From: Symsagittifera roscoffensis
Lineage: Eukaryota > Xenacoelomorpha > Acoela > Convolutidae
Length of the DNA: 64,000 nucleotides
Assembly: GCF_963678635.1 (NCBI RefSeq)
Contig: NC_087066.1
Location: forward strand, 7,779,954-7,843,953
Direction: 5' to 3'
Both the position numbers and the translations under genes were made by a program. Below the pieces are notes generated by a model, which saw nothing but the letters and a program-made list of their open reading frames with translations, searched no databases and was not told where the DNA came from. The stretch's first letter is position 1, and every line of letters starts with the position of its first letter. Positions 30,395-41,049 of the stretch are shown here, in pieces.

Positions 30395-32810
30395 CTGCGT
30401 GAAATAACAAATTGCCCATTAAAATCACAAATTCCAAAGTTTTTTGAGTTATGAGTGGAATGAAATAACTTAATGCTCTTGAAGAAATATTCTGGCAAAT
30501 TTATGATTAGTTTTATCAGTGACGATGCGCACATGTTTTTTTAGATTTTAAAAATGCGCATGGTGCAGTTTTGATACCAAAAAATGGCAGTCAGAAAGCA
30601 ATTACCAGCAAAAACTATGAATACTCAATTTTTGTCAAAAAAAACCAAAACACAGGAAGCATAGCGGAAAAAAAGGTCCATCACTGATTTTTTCTTAATA
30701 TTTTCTTTTCGATAAAACGAATTTAATTTTAAATCAATAACTTGGCAAACGAATCTGCTCAATAGAGAAAGAATTACAAGTGAAAGTGATGTTCTTGTCC
30801 GTTCCGCTATGAGGGGATGTAAAAAAGGCCTTAAATAAATTGATAAAAGTGAAAGTGCGATTATCTGTGAAAAATTAAAAAGAGCTTATCGAAAAACAAA
30901 AATAATCAAAAAAAATATGTAATTTTCTTGTTTTGTTTCTAGATTTTTCATTTCTGAAAAGCCTTGTAAAGATTCAAAAAACAACATGACTTGAAAAACA
31001 ACTATTTTTCTCATTTTTCCGTATTTTATTTGTTAATAAATTCCGTATTATGGGGCTGCTCGCTAGCTTGAACTATTCAAAATACGACCAAAACTCAAAA
31101 AGTTTAAACCGGTTTGCATCTAAAATAAAACTTTTTTGAATACTCCTAAGATTAGGTCCGAATAACGACTGCAAATTGTTCAATGAGCTTTTTAACTCAA
31201 ATCTTATAACTCGACATCGGAAAACAAAGAAATGAAAAAATAGATTTCCAGAAAAGGAAAAGTACTCACCTCTGTTCCTGTCCCACCAGCAGCTCTGTGA
31301 GAGATTCCTTTACCTTCTACAACAAAATACTAATTCCATTTGTTTTCCTAATAACTTAACAATTCAAAACTGCTCACTTTTTCTGCAAAAAACCATGCAT
31401 GTTCAAACTATCCAATGTTTTTTAAAAAAGTGTTGTACTATTAAAATTAAACATAAATTGAGAAACTTTGAGTCCTTATAATTGTTAAAATTCCTTGTTA
31501 AGCGTACATTTGTTCATTTCAGATGAATTTTTGAGATACATCTGCGAGCACAAAATCCTATCTCGGCATGTTTTGTTAGCACGTTTTAATAATTTGAAAG
31601 AATATAAAAGAAAGATGGCCCAAACTGACAGTTTTGAACCTTCCAACTAACATATTTCCTAGTCAATTGTATATAACGACAAAATTTACATTATTTCGAT
31701 TGTCTCTTAAATGGTACCAATGTTTTTTTGAAAAATTGATTGTTTAATTTCATTTTTTGTACTGTGGACTTCAATTATTATGTGTTAACATGTGAGACGT
31801 TTAAGTTAAAAAAATACTACCTTAGATTACACATTCGTTTTTTCATTCGGAACTATTTTGTATGTGGTATTTATAATTATTATTTGGTGGTCGTTGAGAT
31901 AAAATTGGTAATGTTTCTAAGCAACATGAAGTACTTATCGAACATGAAGAAATTATTAATTTTTCACAGAACTCGATTGCAGGTCAAATTTCTTTTAATT
32001 TTAAACAAATGAAGTCAAAATCTTTGTTGGGGTCTCAATTTTGTTTCGATATGACTATTGCTGTGATCGCTAAAATTGTTTTGATTGAAAGGACCACACC
32101 TATCACATTTTTTTCTGCACTGCTAGTGTCACAAGATTTGTTAATTGAAGTGTAAGGTTTTAGGAGACGTTATTGGAAATAAATATATTTTTTTCTCAAT
32201 TCGTAGCAAAAAAAAACTAAATTTTAGTAAAACAAACGCTCAAAAGTTCCAGCAGTTTGTACTGATACAAAACGGAAATTATGGATGATTTTTCTGACAG
32301 GTTTTTAAATGAAAAAAAAAAAAAACTGTAGAAATTGTTAGATTCTTGACTTGAGTCGAAAGGAAGTTCCAAGTTTTTTCCTTAAATAATGTTTCATGTA
32401 GATACAAAATTAAGCGTATGATAACAGATCGCATCATTCGGACTAATTGAGTTTCTTCTCTTTAATTTGAAACAATTTCTGAGCAGAGGTACTTTCCAAG
32501 AAGTCCTATTGAAAGTTTGAAATCCTCGAGCGCTTTCAAAAATCCAAGTTTTTATATGTCAAAATTTTGAACATTGGCAACTTTCATCTTTGAATTAAGA
32601 GCAAAAAATTAGAAATGCGAACAAAGTTTTTTGATGAAACTGTTGGGCAAAAGCTGATTGTGTTTCGATTACAATGTTGGAAGAAAAAAACTGGAGCTTC
32701 AAAACTTTTTGAGTAGGAAACAAAGACATTTTTATGAGTTGAAACTTACCAGTCAAACAACATGACTGAATCATAACAACCACAGCTAAAAAAGCTGCAA
32801 GAAAAAACAT
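30242..32810 (-). CDS. Small secreted protein gene A (86 aa, three exons)
   Basis: Join on the minus strand of 32750-32810, 31270-31316 and 30242-30394. The ATG opens a signal peptide (MFF, then LAAFLAVVVMI, then QSCCLTG). Exon 2 gives GKGISHRAAGGTGTE, and exon 3 PRELEKPVDVESRG followed by an acidic, helical stretch with MMRLLLEQ and the end VGGGFSPIGT. Splice sites are GTAAGT and GTGAGT donors with AG acceptors, and phases 1 and 0 match. The same three exons, sites and phases occur in the duplicated unit B although introns have diverged, which is the main support. The mature part has no Cys and no dibasic site. I do not recognise the family. Probably a secreted peptide; role unknown. The 5' flank holds a TATA-like tttatag near 33008-33017. 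Confidence 0.7.
31270..31316 (-). CDS. Gene A exon 2
   Basis: 47 bases between ttttgttgtAG and GTGAGT, starting with two bases that complete a Glu codon. Encodes GKGISHRAAGGTGTE. Gene B differs by one Thr-to-Ala change. Confidence 0.7.
32750..32810 (-). CDS. Gene A exon 1: signal peptide
   Basis: 61 bases, 20 codons plus one base. Encodes a typical secretory signal peptide. Followed by donor GTAAGT. The coding bases are identical in gene B. Confidence 0.75.
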
Positions 32811-33982
32811 AACTTTTCTCTTTGTTTCGTACGAAAAAATGAAAGTATTTGAACGAAAATTATTTTTATCGGAAAATTCAATATTTTTTACCCGGTTTCT
32901 TCAAGCATAACCAATTTTAAAGAACTGAGTTAGGATCAATTATAATAGGAAACAAGGTCCAGACGAGTAAACTAGTTTAGTTCGCCGCAAGTTCTATCGT
33001 TGTTCTCCTATAAATTAGTGTCAACATGTTTCGAAACGAGTCAAAACTTGAACTCGTTTAAGTGCTTGCCATTTAATGATTGTTTTTTTTTGACTTCGCA
33101 AATTCTCACACTATGGAAATTTTCAATAGTTTTTGAGGCTAACTTGTTTACGAAAATTTGTTGTTTGTCGAACTGGTTGAAAAAATGAATTGTTGAGGTA
33201 ATGTTGAGCTGCAAATCTTTTGATATGCTATTCCGGAAATGAATTGAATTGTTGTAGAACTTTTATTTAAAAAATAATAAAAGAACTAATTTTTGCGTCC
33301 GATAACCAAAGTTAAATTTTGAGACCCCAATTTTTTTTTTAATGATCGAACGTGAAATATCTACTGAGTGTTTGAAACCTGACGACAAACGAACCCTTCA
33401 GATTACAGACACAAATACTTGCTAGAAAATGAAGTCTCAGAAGACGGACGAGGTCGGAGTATCGAACTGAATGACGATGCACGAACTAAAAAGTTGACGA
33501 TTATGCATTCAACTGAAATGTTTCATGCATTAAAAGATTCTGTTTGGACATATGTTGTTTTGACTGGTTTTTTAAATAATGCAAAAACTGGTAGCGAAAC
33601 TGGTAGCGCAAAAACTGGTAGCGTTTTTTTCAAAATTTTTCAAAACCTCAAAATATAAAAGATTATTGCGTTATAAAGTGCGTTAGAAGGTGTCAGAGTG
33701 AACAGGTGAACAAATTTGTACAGCATTTATAACATGTAAAATGCCGTGTGAACAGTTTTTGAATATTTTTTTTTGTAATTTTACGAGGGGGGTGGGAAAC
33801 TGGAAAAGAGCCGCGTGCGACAAGAAATTAACTCCTGACTTAGGTTTTAAACTTTTTTGAACCAAAGACAAAGACACCTAAGAGCAGGGTTAAGCAATAC
33901 ACTGATTGCTTACAAAACGAGATGGGTTTTAGAAAAAAGTGTAAAGAATGGGACAACAATGTAAATTTTCAATTATTTGTTA

Positions 33983-33988
33983 TTTATT
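33983..33988 (-). terminator. Polyadenylation signal AATAAA of gene B
   Basis: AATAAA on the minus strand, about 76 bases past the stop of gene B, in gagAATAAATAAC. The matching site in gene A reads gagaaaaaataac and has lost the hexamer. Confidence 0.5.
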
Positions 33989-34063
33989 CTCAATGAGATA
34001 AAAAAATTTTATCTGCAAAGAAGCCAGTCTGAATATTCGCAGTTAGACAATTTAGTTTCATTC

Positions 34064-34207
34064 TCAGCGACCCCGGATTCGAGATGATTCTTGTTGCAGT
34101 AACAGAAGTATCATCATCTGCTCTTTCTCTTTCTGAGAATATTCATTCATTACTACATTCCACAGTCCCCTCGACTCAATATCAACTGGCTTTTCCAACT
34201 CTCGAGG
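34064..34207 (-). CDS. Gene B exon 3 with stop
   Basis: 48 codons including TGA at 34066-34064. The first 14 codons match gene A except Val to Ile; then the two proteins diverge strongly. Confidence 0.7.
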   Translation of the reverse strand, partial: PRELEKPVDIESRGLWNVVMNEYSQKEKEQMMILLLLQQESSRIRGR

Positions 34208-36574
34208 CTGCGTGAAATTAAAAATTGCTTATTAAAACCACAAATTCCAAAGGTTTTTGAGTTAGGAGTGGAATGAAATAACCTAATGGTCTTGAAGAAA
34301 TATTCTGGCAAAATTGTGATTAGTTTTATCAGTGACGATGCGCACATGTTTTTTTAGATTTTAAAAATGCGCATGGTGCAGTTTTGATACCAAAAAATGG
34401 CAGTCAGAAAGCAATTACCAGCAAAAACTATGAAATAAACTCAATTTTTGTCAAAAAAAAAACCAAAACACAGGAAGCATAGCCGAAAAAAAGGTCCATC
34501 ACCGACTTTTTCTTTATATTTTCTTTTCGATAAAACGAATTTAATTTTAAATCAATAACTTGGCAAACGAATCTGCTCGATAGAGAAAGAATTACAATTG
34601 AAAATGATGTTCTTGTCCGTTCCGCTATGAGCGGATGTAAAAAGGCCTTAAATAAATTGATAAAAAAGTGAAAGTGCGATTATCTGTGAAAAATTTAAAA
34701 AAACTTATCGAAAAACAAAATTGATTTAGAAAAATGTGTAATTTTCTTGTTTTATTTCTAGATTTTTTGTTTGTGAAAAGCGTTGTAAAGATTCAAAAAA
34801 CAACATGACTTGAAAAACAACTATTTTTCTCATTTTTCCGTATTATTCGTTAAAAAATTCCGTATTATGGGGCTGCTCGCTAGCTTGAACTATTCAAAAT
34901 ACGACCAAATTTCAAAAATTTTAAACCGGTTTGCATCTAAGTTAAAACTTTATTGAATACTCCTAAGATAAGGTCCAAATAACGACTGCAAATGATTCAA
35001 TGAGCTTTTTATTTTTAACTCACATCCTATAACTCGACATCGGAAAACAAAAAAATGAAAAAATAGATTTCCAGAACAGGAAAAGTACTCACCTCTGTTC
35101 CTGCCCCACCAGCAGCTCTGTGAGAGATTCCTTTACCTTCTACAACAAAATACTAATGCCATTTGTTTTACTAATAACTTAACAATTCAAAACTGCTCAG
35201 TTTTTTTGCAAAAACTATCGAATGGTTTTTAAAAAAAAAAGTGGTGGACTACCAAAATTAAACATAATTTGAGAAACTTTGAGTCCTTATAATTGTTAAA
35301 ATTCCTTGTTAAGCGTACATTTGTTCATTTAGACAATTTTTGAGATACATCTGCGAGCACCAAATCCTATCGGCACGTTTTGTTAGCACGTTTTAATAAT
35401 TTGAAAGAATATAAAAGAAAGATGGCCTAAACTGACAGTTTTGAACCCTCCAACTAACATATTTCCTAGTCAATTGTATATAAGGACAAAATTCACATTA
35501 TTTCGATTGTCTCTTAAATGGTACCAATGTTTTTTTGAAAAATTGATTGTTTAATTTAATTTTTTGTACTGTGGACTTCAATTATTATGTGTTAACATTT
35601 GAGACGTTTAAGTTAAAAAATATGACCTTAGATTACCCATTCGTTTTTTCATTCGGAACTATTTTGTATGTGGTAATTATAATTAGTTTTTGGTTGTTGT
35701 GATAAAACTGATAATGTGCCTAGGCAATTGTGCAGAACATGAAGAAATTATTATTTTTTCACAGAACTCGATTGCAGGTCAAATTTCTTTTAATTTTAAG
35801 CAAATGAAGTCAAAATCTTTGTTAGGGTCTCAATTTTTTTTGATATGACTATTGCTGTGATCGCTAAAATTGTTTTGATTGAAAGGACCACACCTATCAC
35901 ATTTTTTTCTGCACTGCTAGTGTCACAAGATTTGTTAATTGAAGTGTAAGGTTTTAGGAGACGTTATTGGAAATAAATATATTTTTTTCTCAATTCGTAG
36001 CAAAAAAAAAATGAATTTTAGTGAAACAAACGCTCAAAAGTTCCAGCAGTTTGTACTGATACAAAACGGAAATTATGGATGATTTTTCTGACAGGCTTTT
36101 AAATGAAAAAAATTCCAAGTTTTTTCCTAAAATAATGTTCCATATAGATACAAAATTAAGCTTATGATAATACATCACATCATTCGGACTAATTCAGTTT
36201 CTTCTCTTTAATTTGAAACGATTTCTGGGCAGAGGTACTTTCCAAGAATTGCTACTGAAAGTTTGAAATCCTCGAGCGCTTTCAAAAATCCGAGTTTACA
36301 GACGTCAAAACTAAAAAAAATTGGCAACTTTCATCTTTGAATTAAGAGAAAAAAATTAGAAATGAGAACAAAGTTTTTTGCTAAAACTGTTGGGCAAAGG
36401 CTGATTGTGTTTAGATTACAAGGTTGGAGATTTAAAACTTGGAGATTCAAAAATTTGGAGATTCAAAACTTTATGAGTAGGAAACAAAGACATTTTTATC
36501 AGTTGAAGCTTACCAGTCAAACAACATGACTGAATCATAACAACCACAGCTAAAAAAGCTGCAAGAAAAAACAT
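34064..36574 (-). CDS. Small secreted protein gene B (83 aa, three exons)
   Basis: Join on the minus strand of 36514-36574, 35093-35139 and 34064-34207. The signal peptide is identical to gene A. Exon 2 gives GKGISHRAAGGAGTE, exon 3 PRELEKPVDIESRG and then a different C-terminal half that keeps only MMxLLLxQ, ending SSRIRGR and a TGA. All splice sites (GTAAGC, GTGAGT donors; AG acceptors) and phases match gene A. The final Gly-Arg could be an amidation signal, which gene A lacks; this is speculative. A canonical AATAAA lies 76-81 bases past the stop. Function unknown; a paralogue of gene A made by tandem duplication. Confidence 0.7.
35093..35139 (-). CDS. Gene B exon 2
   Basis: 47 bases between ttgtAG and GTGAGT; one base differs from gene A exon 2. 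Confidence 0.7.
36514..36574 (-). CDS. Gene B exon 1: signal peptide
   Basis: 61 bases, same coding sequence as gene A exon 1, donor GTAAGC. Confidence 0.75.
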
Positions 36575-37329
36575 ATCTTTTCTCTTTTGTTCGTACGAAA
36601 AAATGAAAGTATTTGAACGAAAATTATTTTTATCGGAAAATTCAATATTTTTTACCCGGTTTCTTCAAGCATAACCAATTTTAAAGAACTGAGTTAGGAT
36701 CAATTATAATAGGAAACAAGGTCCAGACGAGTAAACTAGTTTAGTTCGCCGCAAGTTCTATCGTTGTTCTCCTATAAATTAGTGTCAACATGTTTCGAAA
36801 CGAGTCAAAACTTGAACTCGTTTAAGTGCTTGCCATTTAATGATTGTTTTTTTTTGACTTCGCAAATTCTCACACTATGGAAATTTTCAATAGTTTTTGA
36901 GGCTAACTTGTTTACGAAAATTTGTTGTTTGTCGAACTGGTTGAAAAAATGAATTGTTGAGGTAATGTTGAGCTGCAAATCTTTTGATATGCTATTCCGG
37001 AAATGAATTGAATTGTTGTAGAACTTTTATTTAAAAAATAATAAAAGAACTAATTTTTGCATCCGATAACCAAAGTTAAATTTTGAGACCCCAATTTTTT
37101 TTTAATGATCGAACGTGAAATATCTACTGAGTGTTTGAAACCTGACGACAAACGAACCCTTCAGATTACAGACACAAATACTTGCTAGAAAATGAAGTCT
37201 CAGAAGACGGACGAGGTCGGAGTATCGAACTGAATGACGATGCACGAACTAAAAAGTTGACGATTATGCATTCAACTGAAATGTTTCATGCATTAAAAGA
37301 TTCTGTTTGGACATATGTTGTTTTGACTG

Positions 37330-37586
37330 TGTGAAATTTTAAACTATCTGCTTATAAATAATAGATAAAATCTATCTCAAAAGATTGAATTAGAAATTAG
37401 TTACGCTTGATTAGTTGCCTTGATAAAGAGTTGACAACTGTAATCTTTCAACAGTACCAAAAGAGTGGCTTTTTTAGTTACTTCATCAACGGTGGTTGGC
37501 GGGAGACCTGTACCGACCTTGACCTTTACTGATATCAAATATACGTATAATGGACGGCTCAAACTGACCTTGACTGCCGTACCACA
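37330..37586 (-). repeat. 3' LTR of retrotransposon 2
   Basis: Starts TGTGAAATTT and ends GCCGTACCACA on the + strand; the partner is 44021-44278. The minus-strand sequence next to it, AGAAGAGGTAAT, is a plausible polypurine tract. Confidence 0.9.
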
Positions 37587-37877
37587 ATTACCTCTTCTAA
37601 AATTTGTAATACTTCGATATGACAAACTAAGTAAAAGCACTGGTGGCGTTTCAGTTTTTAATTTTCTTAACAGTTTCTCGACTACTCTTTTTTTACAGAT
37701 TATTTACAAAAACTCTCATGATCTTTTTCGGTGTTGGTGGAGAGGATGAAATCCCCCCCAGATATGTTTTCTACGTTAGGCGGAGTTTGGGCGATGGGTC
37801 GTTTGCTTGGTCCTCAGAGATTTCTTCCACCGCGTGTCTGACCGGGCTTCAATAAAGCCGTGTTAGTTTCCTCAGAA

Positions 37878-38615
37878 TTAGTTTCTCGAGGAATTTGAAT
37901 TTGAATCGTCATCTACGTCGTTTATATCTGGGGAAAGTATCTTTTTCTGCTTCTTCTGTTTGGAAATTCTCATTTTACTGTGTTGAGGCTGAGGCTGTTG
38001 GCTAATTGGCGGGCTCTGTTTGTCTCTCTCCGACGAAATCAGACTCCATTCTTGAACATTTGGAAAAACCTGTTTCGGCTTTGAACTCGAAGGTGCTCCT
38101 GCGGGTGATTTCGGCGTCAGACTTTGCTTTTGCAGGACGATTGTCCCTCCCGATCTTTCGGGGCTGTGTTGAACTGGTTCTTTTACGTCTTCTATAACAG
38201 GTCGAGTTCCGGTCGTAGGCTGGAATTCTGCGGTTGGTTGTTGACTTTTAGTCCCAACGCGGGCTGGTGGTCCCATCAGTGGCGTGGCGGGGGATGACAT
38301 GGCGATTCGGGGTAGAGTTACCCCTCCCGAACTTGATGACGACAGAGTTAGGTCCACGACCGGATTGATCGGCTTCGGCCCTGCTCCTGAAAAGGTGGGT
38401 TGCTCTATTGTGAATCTCATCTCATCTGGCTGGCAGTATTGAGGTGATTGTATAACGGATGTCTTTGCGGACAACCTTTGGGCTTTAGGTGACAGTGGGG
38501 CTAGATCGCCATCTGAGGTTGTTGTTGTGCTGTCCTGAGTTCTGAGTCTTTTGGTTCCATTCTGTCCGGTTTGTTTTGTTGAACTTTGTTTGACTGAAAG
38601 ATAATCACTTTTCAA
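37878..38615 (-). pseudogene. Retrotransposon 2 pol C-terminal tail
   Basis: 245 open codons, low-complexity and rich in Pro, Ser, Thr and Gln. Residues 86-96 read VVDLTLSSSSS, SUMO-interacting-motif-like as in element 1. It ends in a basic and acidic stretch with KMRISKQKKQKK. The part upstream (38747-39181) holds fragments of the integrase C-terminal region in other frames. Confidence 0.55.
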
Positions 38616-38746
38616 AATAAGAGCTGGATAACTTTTCCCGATGCTGTCGTATAAGTGTTTTCCGGAAACTTTAGAATGTATTCATTGAAAGTTTTAAACA
38701 ACTCCTTGCCGGATCTCCTGGTCAGAAATTTACAAAATATCTCTAC

Positions 38747-39181
38747 TTAAGACGGTTCCAAAAGTGATAATTTATGAAGATTGCTCTGCGATTTCGAATT
38801 TGTCAGTTTCGGAATGTCGGCTCTGAATCTCAAAGTTCCCGATGTGAGAATGCTCCTAATTGATGCGGCCAATATCTGATTCTTGTCCGTCAACGTCTTC
38901 AAGGCTTCTGCTCCCTGTTTTTGCGTCAATGATCGCTTCAGCGTCATCCATTCATCAGCCGACTTAGATTACTTTTCCATTGTCTGATGCTAAGATGTCT
39001 CTGAGATTGACGTGGTGGGGCCTCCAAATCTACAAGTGACATCTGGGCTACTAGACCCTTTCTTCACGATTTTCCTTCTAGGTCTGCTGTCACAGTTCTC
39101 CCTTCTTTGTCCTGCGGTTAGCACGTTCCTTTCTAAGTTTCTGGAACCTAAATTTAGTTTGGATTTTAAATTTTTGGACAT
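38747..39181 (-). pseudogene. Retrotransposon 2 integrase C-terminal fragments
   Basis: Two open pieces (38747-38947, 38990-39181) in different frames between the integrase core and the tail, equivalent in position to 16693-17262 of element 1. No catalytic residues. Confidence 0.4.
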
Positions 39182-39417
39182 TAATGGCCATTCGAAACTA
39201 GCTTTTCTTCCGAACTGTATCTACAAAGGCGAAGAAATTGTAACACTGTTTCTTATAGTTCTCATGTCTTCTATAATGATTTTTAATGCATTTTCAATCG
39301 TTTCAGAATTTTTCTCCAGTTGCATCACTACTAATTTCCTATGGATGGTCTAAATGGTTCTTTCAACTAGGCCACACTCTCAGTGGTCGCCTACTGGGCA
39401 GAAAATGTGTTTATCTC

Positions 39418-39702
39418 CTAGGAGACGCAAAAATATTTGACTGCGTTTTTTTTAAAACCGTAATATTGGTCTGTCCTAATTGGTTTTGGGATAGAATGAA
39501 TGGTGATATAGTTTTTTAGGGTTTTCAAGATCTTTTTGGTGTCTGTTGTTCTAGTTAACATAACTGAAGGGTATTTAGAGTAGCGATCAATAGCGACCAG
39601 AATGTATATTTGGCCCCCTGCTCCATCGGAAAGAGCTCCTGCATTATCGAATTTCTCCGTTAGGTCCACTTCGACGAGTTGAACTTGTTTTTTAGGTTTC
39701 AA
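39418..39702 (-). pseudogene. Retrotransposon 2 integrase core fragment
   Basis: Contains [20 protein letters not shown] and PIRTDQYYGF, matching the region of the first and second Asp of the integrase of element 1 (VEVDLTEKF supplies the first Asp). The Glu end is in another frame. Confidence 0.75.
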
Positions 39703-39829
39703 GTTCTTACCAAATAAAGTACATTCCTTTCATTCCTTGTACATACTGACTATATCCCTGTTAATTATTGGCCACTTGATGTACTGCGCTGTGTCTATCA
39801 ATGCTTCCTGGCCCGGATGGGATCTTTTT

Positions 39830-40914
39830 TCAAACAGGACGGGATATTGATGCGGTCGCCAATGATGTTGCAACCGTCGCGGTTGCTGCTACATTCCAAA
39901 ACGACTTGATGTACGGGTCTATTCTTGAAAATCCATCATAGTCTTTGCTGAAAATCGCTTGTTCTATAAGGCGATAAGTTGGGTCCTCATCGACCAGCCC
40001 TGACAGAATGTCCGCGTCGAGAATGCTCGTTAAACCTGGGTGTGAGTTCCTGTCGTCTGCCACAAACTTCCTTGCTTGAGCAGCGTTTATCGTGTTGACT
40101 TGGTTCTTCTTCTTCCTCTGGATGGATGTAACCTTTTTCTTTTTCTATCTCAGATTTGTTAAATTTTGGGCGTATTTGAAGTTCAGTTGAGTTCAACTTT
40201 CCATTTTCTGTTTTGGTTTTCTCTGCCTGGGTTTCTTTCTCCTTATTGCCCCTGCCCTTCTCATTGATCTTGTTTTGGCGAAGAGGTCATCTGGTATGAG
40301 CACTACTTCATTTTGTAAGCGTTCGAAGCTGTCTTTCGTTTGAACTTGTTTTGGTACATTGAACCACATATCTGAAAAATTGATCAATTGGTTAGAACTC
40401 GGTCGGATTGATTTGTTTGGCTGGTATTTATTTGTTGTTGATGGTAGCAGAGAATAGCCAGGAACGACATGAGATTTGGAAGAGACTTTTGCTGAGTTAA
40501 CACTAGCTTCTGATTGGTCGAGAGAGTTGGCGGGAAAAACGCTTGGAATATCGCCCTCTAGCGGTTGTGCATAAATTACATTGGAGTGATTTGATTGGTC
40601 GATAGAGTGAGTATCCTCAAATATTTGCATAATTGCGTCCGTTTTGGCGTGGAAGTACGTACATGATCGGTCGCCTTCTTTTGTTCGTGCATAAATTAAT
40701 TTAGAGCGATCCGATTGGTTGATCGGGTCAAGCAAATTTCTGTCGCCCTCTTGTGTGATATTGGCCGTAGCCGATCTTTCTTGCGGTTTAAATCTATGGT
40801 TTTGTTGGCGAATAATTCTTTTCTGCCTGGTTTATGTTGACAACTGAAGGGTATGGGTGGGATATTTCCATATCGAAAATTTCTTCCATCCATAATTTTT
40901 CTATAATGTCGCAA
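39830..40914 (-). pseudogene. Retrotransposon 2 integrase N-terminal and spacer fragments
   Basis: ORFs at 39830-40063, 39987-40196, 40193-40735 and 40696-40914 in changing frames. 39830-40063 (ILDADILSGLVDEDPTYRL, FWNVAA) matches [16 protein letters not shown] of element 1. The 40193-40914 part is the polar spacer after RNase H and contains repeated DQSxxSxxIYA words. Confidence 0.6.
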
Positions 40915-41049
40915 AATGAGAAGAATTTACCAATAGATTTGACCACAAACTGCTCGTCAAAGTTAGAAGTTTCCGATGCTTCAAAAGTCGGATAACGGCA
41001 TAGTTAATCGACAATTCCTAGTTCTGATCAGGAAATGTGAGATATGTCA

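Larger units (their letters stand above)
29815..33660. repeat. Tandem duplication, unit A
   Basis: This stretch is repeated as unit B directly to its right, with roughly 90% identity over most of its length and scattered indels (offset 3857 at the left end, 3764 at the right end). It starts inside MITE copy 3 and contains secreted-protein gene A. The last ~740 bp (from about 32825) is nearly identical to unit B. Confidence 0.85.
33664..37329. repeat. Tandem duplication, unit B
   Basis: Second copy of unit A. It begins with the right half of MITE copy 3 (to 33820) and ends where retrotransposon 2 is inserted at 37330; its tail resumes after the element at 44279. Contains secreted-protein gene B. 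Confidence 0.85.

Noticed and set aside
30334-30534. 66-codon minus-strand ORF as the gene in unit A
   Set aside because: It reads through the acceptor of exon 3 in a different frame from the exon, and its partner in unit B is not conserved as protein beyond the DNA similarity.
34064-36574. Calling the secreted proteins neuropeptide precursors because PCSK2 is nearby
   Set aside because: Linkage alone is no evidence, and neither protein has a dibasic cleavage site. Only the Gly-Arg end of gene B is suggestive.
33000-36952. Identical 62-residue ORFs at 33000-33188 and 36764-36952
   Set aside because: Identity is explained by the nearly identical DNA tract in which they lie, non-coding bases included. 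No domain or signal and they overlap the presumed promoter of the secreted-protein genes on the other strand.
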